Source: Candidula unifasciata (taxonomy: Eukaryota; Mollusca; Gastropoda; Stylommatophora; Geomitridae). From it: a DNA stretch of 64,000 nt. Location: the NCBI GenBank assembly GCA_905116865.2, contig CAJHNH020002480.1:742001-806000 (forward strand). The letters run 5' to 3'. Each line of letters starts with the position of its first letter. Positions within the stretch are counted from its first letter, which is position 1. Positions 54,040 to 64,000 of the stretch are shown one piece after another. The notes below the pieces were generated by a model. The model saw nothing but the letters and a program-made list of their open reading frames with translations, had not been told where the DNA came from and ran no database searches. The position numbers and the translations under genes are program-made.

Positions 54040-54328
54040 CCCCGTATGTGTTCCGGGGCCCGATTGTGGGGGAAAACAGGAATAGACCCACTGTCTGTCC
54101 AAAAGCGTGTCGTAAGAGTCGACAAAGTGGGAGCTTCCTCCGAAGTCGAAGTACGTCTGCCTGAAAGGCAAGGAACCAACAATCTGCATGCAAATGAGTC
54201 AGACCTGTGAAACAGATATACACGCAACACTCAGTTTTGGAATAGGATTAGAGTCCAGGAGTGGACGAACAACCAGAACTTTACGACGGAGTTTACAACC
54301 GGTGAACATGCAGAAGAAGAAGAAACGT
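54040..54328 (+). mobile_element. SINE family B copy
   Basis: CCCGTATGTGTTCCGGGGCC, GCGTGTCGTAAGAGTCGAC, GATATACACGCAACACTCAG, GGTGAACATGCAGAAGAAGA. Confidence 0.92.
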
Positions 54329-54333
54329 TTTAC

Positions 54334-54588
54334 ATGAAATTGCGAGAACTTGAAATGAAGCGACATATTCTTTTCCTCCTTCTTTCCCTGCTTTTAAAAT
54401 TATTGAATCTTTTTTATGGAAGCTGGGTCGATGCTAGGATCTGGCGAATAATCAGCTACTACGGAAAACTGACACCAAGTGACTGTCAATGTTGGAAACT
54501 CCACAGGGGAGCGTGTACAGCAGGAGTCTACCAATCATCAGTAGAAGTAACCTCTCGTCGACAAATGTTTCGACCCACGAGCTCCTAG
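54334..54588 (+). CDS. Candidate small secreted protein ORF (unsupported)
   Basis: 84 codons from an ATG just after the SINE tail. From the internal Met, KRHILFLLLSLLLKLLNLF looks like a signal peptide, followed by DCQCWKLHRGACTAG. An overlapping frame (to 54812) continues with Cys-rich RITGCYQTGTRRIGDFCKRY then CEIRSRCCSIIQAVCLPG. The two may be parts of one split or shifted gene, or chance ORFs. No homologue recognised and no promoter seen. Confidence 0.2.
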   Translation: MKLRELEMKRHILFLLLSLLLKLLNLFYGSWVDARIWRIISYYGKLTPSDCQCWKLHRGACTAGVYQSSVEVTSRRQMFRPTSS

Positions 54589-54814
54589 ACATTTTCAGAG
54601 AGTGGGCCCACCTGAGTTCAGGAGGCTCAGGGTTTGTTTCTCCTGCTGCACGTATTACCGGATGTTATCAGACAGGGACAAGACGAATTGGTGACTTTTG
54701 CAAAAGGTACTGTGAGATACGAAGTCGTTGCTGTAGCATAATTCAAGCAGTCTGCTTACCTGGACGGCCAAGTGGCAAGCTTACGCTTGGTTTACCAGAA
54801 CTTACTTGGTAACT

Positions 54815-54872
54815 TAAACGTTAGTTGCGTATTCTTGAATACAAGACCTCGCAGTACCAACCACAGCGTTTA
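54815..54872 (-). mobile_element. SINE family C, 3' fragment
   Basis: TTAGTTGCGTATTCTTGAAT then CCTCGCAGTACCAACCACAG. Confidence 0.6.
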
Positions 54873-54879
54873 TGGGCGG

Positions 54880-56365
54880 GGTTTCTATAGCCTTTTTTCT
54901 TCGTTCATCCTACATTGTTTGTAATTTTGCAGGAAACTGTTTTTGAGCTTATTTACAGCAGATCTACGATAATTTTTTTTATTGTATCTGACTTATCTCA
55001 GTTTACATCGCTCAGATAAGAGTACATATCTCGCATCTTACCGCGTAATGTGCGATTCCGTTGTTGTAATAGCTACCACAGTGTCAATTTTCAAATTCAT
55101 TGTGTTAGCTTAAGCATGTTCTTCAGAATTTCCGCAGGAGAAAACATTAGAAATAAGAGGAAATCAACCTACAACCACGGTAAATTACCGTCCGGCTCTA
55201 ATATTATATCTAATTGTTGCCAAACACCATTCCGCCATTGTCGTCTGGAAACACAACACTATGCCAGATGCCAAATTGATGGTATTCGGCACATTATGCT
55301 ATGGGTATCGATTTCACCCGTGGCAAATCTGACAGCAGCATTTATGTAACAGAATACGGTAAATTGCGTATACTGCCAGGTTTGTCGACTCCGATTACCA
55401 TGGATTGGAAAATCCGACATGTGTGTACGTGGGGAAGTGTACGTGTCTCAAAGCTATGATACAAGTGTTTGCAACGCACATGTACTTATATATATATTAT
55501 AACATAAGTTTATATCTCTGCTTGTGATAAAACTCATTCATTTATAGTTTTGTTAATTTCTACATTGTATAGTCTACTATAAACATAACATAAAAAATAT
55601 AGTCAAAGAGACAATCTAAAGAAAACACGCACACGCATACACACATGTGTATGTGTGTCAATGTCTGTGTGTGTTCTGGGTCTGCAGGCTTTAGGTTACC
55701 CATCCAGTGTCTAACAAGTACAAATCCAGATATCCCATTCAGGCGTATAAAAACTAGATTGAAAAATCCCTAGATTACAAAAATTAATCAGCTGGCCCGT
55801 ATGGGCACAAGTTACTTTTATAATTTTTTGGGGGCCTATAATTTTTTTTTTTCAAACATAACCCCCCTCCCCTTCCCCAGCAACCTCCGGTAATAATACA
55901 TGAGAGACTGATGCCCAGTGAATATTCTGGTGGGTTAGAAAAAAAGAGCAAATTTGAGAAGTTTAGTTCAGTCGGGAAACGTTTGTTTGTTTTAGGCCAC
56001 TCCTTGGGTAGCCTCGAATAACGCTTGCACCTTAAGTTTTAAGGTTTAACGTTTTAACAACGGAACAACATCATGGCACAAGTGTTCAGTTCTACTTTTG
56101 ACTGAAGCCGGTGTCCGAAGAATCTCAGCGTGGCGAACGAACTCCGTAGCACCGCCGAGGATCCTGAAATAGTTTATGTAGATTTTTAACTCCAAATTTT
56201 GCCCTGGCGCTGCAGCTAGGCTACTCTTTTCGATTTCCAACTGCCAATGGATTTCTTTTTACGTGCGCAAAAATTGCACACGGCGTCGAATCCCACTACC
56301 CAGAGACCAGGTTGAGTGATATGTCATGTAGCCTTGGAAACATCATGGGGAAGGAAAGTAAGTAA
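54880..56365. other. No recognised gene or repeat family
   Basis: Mixed AT-rich sequence. An open frame at 55050-55349 has no recognisable motif or splice context. Short (TG)n near 55640. Confidence 0.4.
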
Positions 56366-56371
56366 GTATGT

Positions 56372-56518
56372 TTTATCCCACCAGGACATCACACAGAGCG
56401 ATAAACCTACGGTGACACAAAGTGTCACGATGCGGATGAGGATCACCCATGGAAAGATCCCAGAAACCTCAGTTTCACTGTTAGGTTATTACAGTCAGGG
56501 TAGGGCTTCAAAATAAAG
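56372..56518 (+). mobile_element. Family G fragment
   Basis: CCACCAGGACATCACACAGA through AGATCCCAGAAACCTCAG to GGGCTTCAAAATAA, internally shortened. Confidence 0.8.
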
Positions 56519-56609
56519 AAAAATTGCCTTATGGGAAGGGTGGGGGGGGGGGGGGGAGTAATTATAGGTAAATATGTGGGGGGGGGGGGTGTACTCTGCA
56601 CCAGAATAG

Positions 56610-56735
56610 TTAATTTCACGGTCGGTTTTCGAAACCGGGCGGCTCCCGGGGTTCACCCAGCCTCTAGGAAATGTGTACCAGAGTGATTCTCTGGGGTAAA
56701 TGGAGAAACGTCGCTGTAGCTGCAGAGTTAGTTTT
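56610..56735 (+). repeat. Family R5 repeat, 5' part
   Basis: GGGGTTCACCCAGCCTCTAG and GGGTAAATGGAGAAACGTCG match 5060-5140. Confidence 0.75.
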
Positions 56736-57202
56736 TTATTATTTTTTTATATTTATTATTATTTATTTCTATTTTATAAAGGAAATGAAAAACAGTTTCA
56801 GATGAAGTATGTGACTGCCTTAAGCATAAGGCACTAATTATTTTTTCCTAACTAATTGTTAACAAAATTGTTAATTAATTAACTCAGGATTCAATAGCTG
56901 ACAGGTCTCTTCCTTCATCTGTTTCTTCAAAGAAATGTCCCTTGGTCTTCGCTTTTATGTCAGGGTAGTTCCTTGCTCTAACTGCTCGCCTTACACACTT
57001 GCTGCTTCACGCTTTTCTTTCTCTGTGGAACCTTCAGTGGGAATGGATTGAGCTTGATCCTCATCACGTGATTCAGATTCTTGTACTTTCTCCAGCGTCT
57101 GGCCAGATAAACTTTTCTTGGACTCCATTATGTAAGGCTGAAAGTGATTTCTCCGAGGGTACAAGGCGAACGGCGACACAGTCGGACAATATTTATCAGC
57201 TG

Positions 57203-57432
57203 TTGGATTGGATTGGATTTTTTACCCCACCAGGACATCACACAAGCGATAAACACCCGATGACACAAAGTGCCACCATGCGGATGAGGATCACCGTGGA
57301 GAGGTCCCAGAAACCGCGTTCAGACATTTGGCCATAATGATGACCTGCCTATATTGCGGCCCCTGGCAAAAGCCAGAGTGGGGCTTCAAATAACAAAAAA
57401 TAACGTCCTAAGAAGGACGAAAAGCAGTAATA
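57203..57432 (+). mobile_element. Family G element, complete, 15-bp target duplication
   Basis: AATATTTATCAGCTG is at 57188-57202 and 57433-57447. It begins TTGGATTGGATTGGATTTTT and ends ACGTCCTAAGAAGGACGAAA then AGCAGTAATA. It is inserted in a family R5 repeat whose end follows at 57433-57525. Confidence 0.95.
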
Positions 57433-57525
57433 AATATTTATCAGCTGTCTGCACTGGTGGCAGATCACTTATGGTTTATTACCGTGTGCAATGGCGCTGG
57501 TTCACATCTCCCTTTAGTTAATTTC
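57433..57525 (+). repeat. Family R5 repeat, 3' part
   Basis: GCACTGGTGGCAGATCACTT and ACCGTGTGCAATGGCGCTGG match 5200-5250. Confidence 0.75.
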
Positions 57526-57529
57526 ACAT

Positions 57530-59180
57530 GCTATATTTTTATTTGGCTCACTAACCAATAAATATCAATCTTATTAAAGGACAAGAAACATGAAGTTTAT
57601 AAACACAGACACAAGCATATAGGTGATGTGATTTCCTGTAGTTATTTTCTGCCAATGAGATTGCCTAACATATCATGAGTTATTGCCCTTGGAGACGAAA
57701 GGGAGATAATTTCTACACGCTTCCAATTTTATGTTTTATCCGGTCTTATCGGAAGACCTCCAACTTTGACGATGACGGAACGCCCCATCCATAGGTATGA
57801 AAATATTGACCTTTGATATAGCAGAAAACAAGGCCACCGTACCGCAACGTTCCCGATTGGTTGGGAAAAGACTTCCGCAGCAGGAGGGGGCGTCTGCAGT
57901 CATTACTTGCTCGCGGCAGAGATAGCGACTCAATCTTGGGAGCGCAGCAGGAACGAATATCAACTGTAAAAAAAAAAAAAAAACCAGGATGCTTAAGAAG
58001 AAATGAAGAGATGTTTTTTGGATGCCAGCCGATAGACAAAACCATCAACATCGCCACACACATAGCGAAGGCTAAGGGAGGCCTCGGGCCTTATGGGAGG
58101 AAAGACGCCTGCTTTGATCACCGGCAGAGTCCAGGAATGCTGGGGGGAGCTTTGTGCCGAGGAGATTGTAGCAGCAACTGTCAAGACCAACTAAGTCTTT
58201 CTGACGATAGCCCATCGCTAAAACCACTACTCAGGACTGATTCTGGATTCTGACGTTATTGTGTCTAACCTCACTCAGCCGTTTGTTCTCACAGGAGGTA
58301 CATGTGGGGGCCAAGATAAGCGACCTAAGCGATGCGAGTTTGGAAACGAGATCTGCGGAATGCTCACTCGACTCGAGGCGTTTCATATGAAAACAATTTC
58401 ATCTCTACTGATACCGCTCGCTATTTCGTGTGGTCTTGAAAAATCTGGCATTTCACAATTTCTTATCCGACGAAGTAAGGGGAGGGTAAAAATTACTAGC
58501 TGTGACTGACGAATGCAGAGCACGAAGACATTAGCGATCCTGTGCCGAGGCAGTATTGAGGATGGGAAGAGAAAATGTCTTTCTACAAAATGTCTACCCA
58601 TGTGGACAGATAAGATTGATATGTGTTATTTCTGTTTCTCCACCCATGTCATCTGTATTATTTTTTTTTGGTACATTATTTCTCAGTATTTCGCTGCCTG
58701 TTTCATCTATAGCAGAGTTATGCTGCTAGGCTTTGGTTTTGCAATCACTGTTTATCATGAGTTGAACGCTTTTCTGTCCTAGAAACGCCCATGTGTATAA
58801 TAGGGTTTGGTTGACTGTATGTTGATGGAGATAACATTTTACTTGACGACGTGTCTCTCGTGTTCAGCCGTGGCTTACAGGAGAAGCACATAATAGTAAT
58901 TTAAAAGTGTACTATGCTCATCTATCTCTGGTCATTCCCTTGAGTGTTCCCCAATGAGAAGAGGGGGAAAAAGAGAAGGGAAAAAAGGGGGGGGGGGGGC
59001 GTAAAGAATATCTTCTTCAGTGTTTTTTCTCGTTTTTAGCTCTTTGATATTTTCTTGGTATTTACATCTGGATATGTACAATTCACAGATTACGTAATGC
59101 AGTCGGGAATTATTGTGAGACTTAATAGGATCGTTAACATTTAACGTTGCCAAACGTTCTTACTGTTTTAAATTGAACGT
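57530..59180. other. Largely unique sequence, no confirmed gene
   Basis: An open frame 57861-58253 (MGKDFRSRRGRLQSLLARGR start) contains a poly(A)-encoded lysine run and has no recognised domain; a stretch at 58292-58508 after CTCACAG is also open. Neither can be tied to splice partners. A poly(G) tract lies at 58987-59000. Confidence 0.35.
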
Positions 59181-59189
59181 ATAACTGTC

Positions 59190-59370
59190 CAGATGTTTAC
59201 AGCGCTAGGCGTTCATGTCGGAGACCGGTGTTCGATTATCGCCGTGGGATGGTATTGTTTTGTCTGCAGGTGGGAAAATTAAAAATCCTAACCCGCAGAG
59301 TTCAGATCGACTGCCCTAGCCATGCGACCTTAAATCCACAAACTCTGGTCTGCCCTGTGCGACACCAGTT
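59190..59370 (+). mobile_element. tRNA-like SINE copy, diverged
   Basis: GACCGGTGTTCGATTATCGC is box B-like, and AACCCGCAGAGTTCAGATCG with CCCTAGCCATGCGACCTTAA resembles the family D body. Confidence 0.5.
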
Positions 59371-59424
59371 TGACAGTTGTTAAGACAGGCAGGAGACAGT
59401 CCTAACTTTTCTACCAGTAAAAAT

Positions 59425-59700
59425 TTCTTCTTCTAAGTCTGCTTTTCCTTCACCGACTGGAGACACTCCGGCGGAAAGTTCTAGCTGCTGTTCAACTTCT
59501 GGACCTTAGTCTTGTTCCGGAACCTGCGTTTTGAGTGCGCATCTGGAGCTGCATGCAGACTGTTAGTTCTTCGCCTCTCAAACAATTGTACTCCGACTTC
59601 GAAGGAAACACCCTAGTTATTAGACTGTTGGGGGGAGAAGGGGGGGTGGGGGTGGAGAAAAAGCGGGGAAAAAAGGGGGAGGGGCAGTGGGTCTATTCTT
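59425..59700 (-). mobile_element. SINE family B copy with G-rich tract
   Basis: TTCCTTCACCGACTGGAGAC, CTCCGGCGGAAAGTTCTAGC, GAGTGCGCATCTGGAGCTG, CTCCGACTTCGAAGGAAACA, then G-rich 59630-59680 and GGGTCTATTC. Confidence 0.85.
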
Positions 59701-59789
59701 TACAATATTATATTGTTGAAACTGATTTCTAGAAATTATTTTTTTCAAAATCATTTTAGGCTGCTAGAGTAGTTAGTTTTCAAGATGAT

Positions 59790-60005
59790 GTTATGACCTG
59801 GCTAACTCAGTGTCTAACCCACTTGCTCTCTGGATTGTTAGTCGTGGGTTCGACCTTCTCTTGACAACAACGCCTTGATTCGCAAGTAAATGTCCTTGCC
59901 TATCCTCGCCGGTGCTACTGAGTTCGTGCACTGCGCTTAGGTTCTTCGGACTCGGATTGAGTCAGAAGTAGACTTGTAGGTTACTACCCTTGTGCCATGA
60001 TGTTG
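59790..60005 (+). mobile_element. tRNA-derived SINE, 5' of the minisatellite
   Basis: CCTGGCTAACTCAGTGTC (box A-like) and GTCGTGGGTTCGACC (box B), then a body of about 130 bp. The sequence CCTAAACCTAAACCTTG begins where its 3' end is expected. Confidence 0.65.
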
Positions 60006-60017
60006 ATCCGTCGTCTA

Positions 60018-60795
60018 AACCTAAACCTTGCTATACCTCATCCTAAACCTAAACCTTGCCACACTTTATTCTAAACCTAAACCTTGCCACACCTCATCCT
60101 AAACCTAAACCTTGCCACACCTCATCCTAAACCTAAACATTGCCACACCTCATTCTAAACATAAACTTTGATACAGGTCATTCTAAACCTAAACCCTGCC
60201 ACACCTCATCCTAAACCTAAACCTTGCCACACCTCATTCTAAACATAAACCTTGTCACACCTCATCCTAAACCTAAACCTTGCCACACGTCATTCTAATC
60301 CTAAACCTTGCCACACCTCATCATAAACCTAAACCTTGCCACACCTCATTCTAAACATAAACCTTGTCACACCTCATTCTAAACCTAAATCTAAACCTTG
60401 CCACACCTCATTCTAAACCTGAACCTCGCAACACCTCATCCTAAACCTAAACCTTGCCACACGTCATCCTAAACCTTGCCACACATCATTCTAAACCTAA
60501 ACTTTGCCACACCTCATCCTAAACCTAAACCTTGCCACACCTCATCCTAAACCTAAACCTTGCTACACCTCATCCTAAACCTAAACCTTGCCACACCTCA
60601 TCCTAAACCTAAACCTTGCCACACCTCATCCTAAACCTAAACCTTGCCACACCTCATCCTAAACCTAAACCTTGCCACACCTCATCCTAAACCTAAGCCT
60701 TGCCACACTTCATCCTAAACCTAAACCTTGCCACACTTCATCCTAAACCTAAACCTTGCCACACCTCCTCCTAAACCTTGCCACACCTCATCCAG
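60018..60795 (+). repeat. 28-bp minisatellite, about 27 copies
   Basis: The unit contains CCTAAACCTAAACCTTGCCA and CACCTCAT with moderate divergence (CATTCTAAACATAAAC variants). Confidence 0.96.
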
Positions 60796-61019
60796 CTTTC
60801 AGGAAAAAACGGAGCTCTCTTCATCTTAGGTAAAACCAGTAACAAGTGCAAGTATAAGCTAAATTTCTTATGGTTTCTTTTCACAAATTTAATTTGGGAA
60901 AACAAGGAAAACGTGTTTTAAAATGTAAGTTACATTTCTTTTCAAGATTATATAACATAATTTCTGTAATTTTGAAAACACATTCTTTATTTATCAATCT
61001 CGTCATCCATTTGTGGGAT

Positions 61020-61180
61020 GCAATTTTTAGTTATTTTGAAGCCCCACCCTGGCTTTTGCTTGGGGTCCTAAATATAGTCGGGCCATAAATATGGCTGAAC
61101 GGGGTTTCCGGGACCTCTCCAAGGGTGATCCTCATTGGCATGGAGGCACTTTGTGCCACCGAGTGTTTATCGTGTAAACA
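61020..61180 (-). mobile_element. Family G fragment
   Basis: TTTTGAAGCCCCACCCTGGC through GGTTTCCGGGACCTCTCC to GAGTGTTTATCGTG. Confidence 0.85.
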
Positions 61181-61224
61181 AACTCAAGACGAGTGTCCAA
61201 TAATAATGATAGTTTGAAAAAACA

Positions 61225-61375
61225 ACAACACAACTTTAGTTGCACGCAAGCCCGTTTTACATTCGACCCTTACAAGCACTTATCTTTCACACAGCAGTTG
61301 TATTTTTATCAATAAAGCATTTTAAATTCGTATGACAATATGCATAATATAAATATCAAGGGGGAAAACGCACGC
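61225..61375 (-). repeat. Family H repeat beside microsatellite
   Basis: CACACAGCAGTTGTATTTTT and GACAATATGCATAATATAAA match 20370-20435. Confidence 0.65.
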
Positions 61376-61408
61376 ACACACGCCCACTCACACATTCACT
61401 CATTCACG

Positions 61409-61518
61409 TACATACATACATACATACATACATACATACATACCTACCTACCTACCTACCTACCTACCTACCTACCTACCTACCTACCTACCTACCTACC
61501 TACCTACCTACCTACCTA

Positions 61519-61581
<63 letters not shown>

Positions 61582-61714
61582 TGCTGCCTGCCCTGCCTAC
61601 CTACCTACCCTACCTACCTACCTACCTACCTACATACATACATACATACATACATACATACATACATACATACATACATACATACATACATACATACATA
61701 CATACATACATACA

Positions 61715-61745
<31 letters not shown>

Positions 61746-61900
61746 CATACATACAATAACATACATACATACATACATACACTACATACAAGACATACAG
61801 AACATCCCATACATACATACATACATACATTACAATACATACATACATACCATACATACATACATACATCATACATACATACATACTACATACATACTAA
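61409..61900 (+). repeat. Mirror-ordered tetranucleotide array (ACAT)n-(ACCT)n-(GCCT)n-(ACCT)n-(ACAT)n
   Basis: CATA from 61409, CTAC from about 61443, CTGC from about 61520 to 61585, CTAC again to 61632, then CATA with small interruptions to 61900. It yields Tyr-Ile-His-Thr or Leu-Pro-Thr-Tyr ORFs that are not genes. Confidence 0.97.
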
Positions 61901-61907
61901 AGTGCAT

Positions 61908-61911
61908 GTAT

Positions 61912-61983
<72 letters not shown>

Positions 61984-62055
61984 TGGCACAGAGATATCTG
62001 AGAATACCTCAATCAATACGATTAACCTAACAATGGTATATATATATATATATCT
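61908..62055 (+). repeat. (TA)n arrays flanking a palindromic spacer
   Basis: TA arrays at 61908-61982 and 62037-62053, with CAGAGATATCTGAGA (61988-62002) inverted as TCTCAGATATCTCTG on the right. Confidence 0.85.
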
Positions 62056-62394
62056 CAGATATCTCTGCTGCACTGCCATGTACAAACAAAGGGTACAAAA
62101 GGAAAAACAGGCTAGTGAAAACCTTCAGTGGCCTAACCGGCAATAGCTTGACCTTTAGTCTTGTAAATAATGGCAGAACTTCACATGTAATTCACTTGAG
62201 GAAGAAATAACAATGGCTTCTTGTTGTGAGAATCGTAGAACTGAGAAAACAGAGACTTGTTCACAAGCGCGCACAATTCCTGTTAGTGTGGTTAAGTTAG
62301 TAGTTGTCTTAAAGGGAGCTGCTGCTTTTCATGGTTTCGTTAAATATTTGCACTAGTTTCCTATTACTCTAATATTAGCAATCTGTCCAGCCTA

Positions 62395-62500
62395 GAATGG
62401 TACCATGTAATGTCCGGGGGAAGTAAAGGCGGTCAGTGTGCTGTTGACTACATTACCCAAAGACTGTTGTTATGTCTTAAAAAAACTGTCTAGCGTCTTT
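62395..62500 (+). mobile_element. SINE family A, internal fragment
   Basis: ATGTCCGGGGGAAGTAAAGG and GTTGACTACATTACCC. Confidence 0.65.
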
Positions 62501-62679
62501 TTTTTCCTAATCGAAGTAACCTTTTGTGAGATAAACTTTTGATTTGAGTTCACGCTAGTTCCTTGGAAACTTCCCCCATTGTACGTAAAACGGTCTGGGT
62601 CATTTTGTAAGTTATTTGAGACAACCTATTGTACGATATTGGACCCATTCTGTGGTGGAACTTTATGTGATTGATTGAT

Positions 62680-63005
62680 GGCTGGCACCTGTCCGTCTTT
62701 CCAGACGATAGTGTTATATTGCGCTATGAGCAGGCATGGAACTCACAGCCCATGGCATCCTCTCCATAGCACAAAGCCTGGGCAGTATTGTAGAGACTAT
62801 ATGCTGCCCATGCATCATAATCCCTCTCTCGACCTGCCTTGTTTACTCCAAAGGGAAGGTAAAACCAGTACGTTTGGAACAAAGCAGGCTGCAGAAGCTA
62901 CCGGATCAGAACAACAGTGCTCTATCTGTCTGCATGTCAGAGTTTACCTCCTAGGCCAGCTGCCACCAAGGCTAAGGGCCTGGTCTGCCCTGCTATAACA
63001 AAGTC
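62680..63005 (+). repeat. Family R4 repeat, longest copy
   Basis: GCTGGCACCTGTCCGTCTTT, GATAGTGTTATATTGCGC, CATAATCCCTCTCTCGACC, CGTTTGGAACAAAGCAGGC, GTTTACCTCCTAGGCCAGC. No coding potential or class recognised. Confidence 0.8.
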
Positions 63006-63164
63006 TTGAGGTTGCATTTCCTCTTCCTAGGATAAGGCTAATATCCTCCCCAATGCGCTCCTCCGCTTGAAACCGTGGCACAATATGGGATGTCAGGTAT
63101 GGTATACGCCGCCCAACATTCAGCGTAACAGAGGACAGGTGGTACCGTCCCAGTTATACGGTAG

Positions 63165-63252
63165 CTCAGTCATATCTGACCAAGACCTGACTTCTCAGTC
63201 ATATCTGACCAAGACCTGACTTCTCAGTCATATCTGACCAAGACCTGACTCA
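63165..63252 (+). repeat. 30-bp tandem repeat, 3 copies
   Basis: CTCAGTCATATCTGACCAAG then ACCTGACTT, three times. Confidence 0.95.
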
Positions 63253-63344
63253 CTATGTGTGATTTTGTACTTATAATGTGTAATGTTAACTTCAGAGGCC
63301 TTCGTTCTACCTATATCAAACAACGTGATTTAATCTGTCATCAT

Positions 63345-63590
63345 CTTCACTAACTTCATCATCATTGTCGTCATCATTATCACCATCATTTTCATGTACA
63401 TCATTCCATCACTTTTATGCCCAAAATGCCCTTAATGACATACGCCCACCTTCGTGCCAGTCGGTCCCTGCCTCTCTTACCCGGCACTGGTTAAAAGCAA
63501 ATCGACGTCTAGGTGAGGATTCGAGCTTTAGATCTCGGGGCAGGCAGGCAAATGTGCTAGCCACAATATTATTGTCACACCTTCACAGAA
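63345..63590 (-). mobile_element. tRNA-derived SINE family E
   Basis: On the minus strand TGTGGCTAGCACATTTGCC (box A) and AAGCTCGAATCCTC (box B), then GTGCCGGGTAAGAGAGGCAG, ending in a (GATGAT)-rich tail. Confidence 0.75.
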
Positions 63591-63599
63591 GCATCCCGG

Positions 63600-64000
63600 G
63601 TTACAATTTTTGCTACCCCAGACATCGTGTGACTCCTTGCAATTTAAACCCCCATACCCCATTCTCCGATGAAATCCCGCAAGGATTATCCTACAACTAC
63701 TTCGGCCGCCAATCCACCACAAAAAATGGGAGAAGCGTTAACTACAATCTCCCACATCAAGAGTTATCAATCTGTTGCCAAGTCTCCTACCATCACAACT
63801 GTCATTCTAGTGATTCAACGCGTCTCTATGCCGTGTGTCTGTCTACTCCAGTGAAATTGCTGGGGCAGACGATATGAATCTTTACTGGGGAAATTATCTG
63901 CCGGATGAAATTGTTACTAGATGTTAAAACTATTCTCTAAATTGTCTTCCTGACTACGGAGCCGGGCAGATAACAGTGACATGGGACTTTATTTATTTCT
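63600..64000. other. Right edge, no recognised feature
   Basis: Open frames here have no motifs or splice context. Confidence 0.35.

Noticed and set aside
60018..60795. Interstitial telomere
   Set aside because: The unit is 28 bp with CCTAAA doublets only; no run of CCCTAA.
61340..62085. Tyr-Ile-His-Thr and Leu-Pro-Thr-Tyr ORFs up to 149 codons
   Set aside because: Products of the tetranucleotide and TA arrays.
63365..63877. 170-codon ORF at the right edge
   Set aside because: It overlaps a tRNA-derived SINE in antisense and has no recognisable domain.

Overview
This window is eukaryotic, from an invertebrate animal; the repeat content (several tRNA-derived SINE families, many 5'-truncated RNase H and RTE-type LINEs, abundant mini- and microsatellites, a SPIN-like hAT MITE) makes a gastropod mollusc my best guess, but that is inference. 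There are no bacterial-style operons. The genes are split into short exons in long introns, and most of the 64 kb is transposable elements and tandem repeats.

Two host genes can be read exon by exon, head to head. On the minus strand, from about 27.6 kb down past position 1, lies the 5' part of a SIRT2-type sirtuin deacetylase: a probable non-coding first exon, then six coding exons (25115-25147, 13300-13318, 7880-8035, 6077-6183, 3638-3694, 2197-2265) encoding the first 147 residues; the remaining catalytic exons lie beyond the left edge. On the plus strand, from about 27.7 to 41.4 kb, lies a complete six-exon gene for the actin maturation protease ACTMAP (C19orf54 type), 318 residues, with the catalytic Cys and His motifs present and all splice phases consistent. 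The two genes appear to share a compact promoter at about 27.49-27.72 kb.

Region by region: 1-27 kb is the SIRT2 locus, whose introns hold LINE fragments, SINEs, a 23-bp minisatellite that grew out of a SINE (4.2-4.84 kb), an ORF1-only LINE inserted with a 12-bp target duplication (9.4-11.4 kb), a 3.7-kb satellite (15.48-19.19 kb) and a 72-bp satellite with a 407-bp higher-order unit (23-24.3 kb). 27.5-41.4 kb is ACTMAP, whose introns contain three hAT elements with 8-bp duplications (one SPIN-like), a piggyBac-like MITE, and nested LINE and SINE insertions. 41.4-64 kb is repeat-rich; a few weakly supported minus-strand exon candidates (44.3-48.9 kb) may belong to an unidentified gene, and there is one candidate secreted ORF (54.3 kb). 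The right end carries a CCTAAA-rich minisatellite (60.0-60.8 kb) and a mirror-ordered tetranucleotide array (61.4-61.9 kb).

The strongest unusual signals are the nested insertion history, which can be read from exact target-site duplications; the recurrent birth of minisatellites from internal segments of mobile elements; the SPIN-like MITE; and the head-to-head SIRT2/ACTMAP pair. All element families are named from pattern recognition only; no database search was run.
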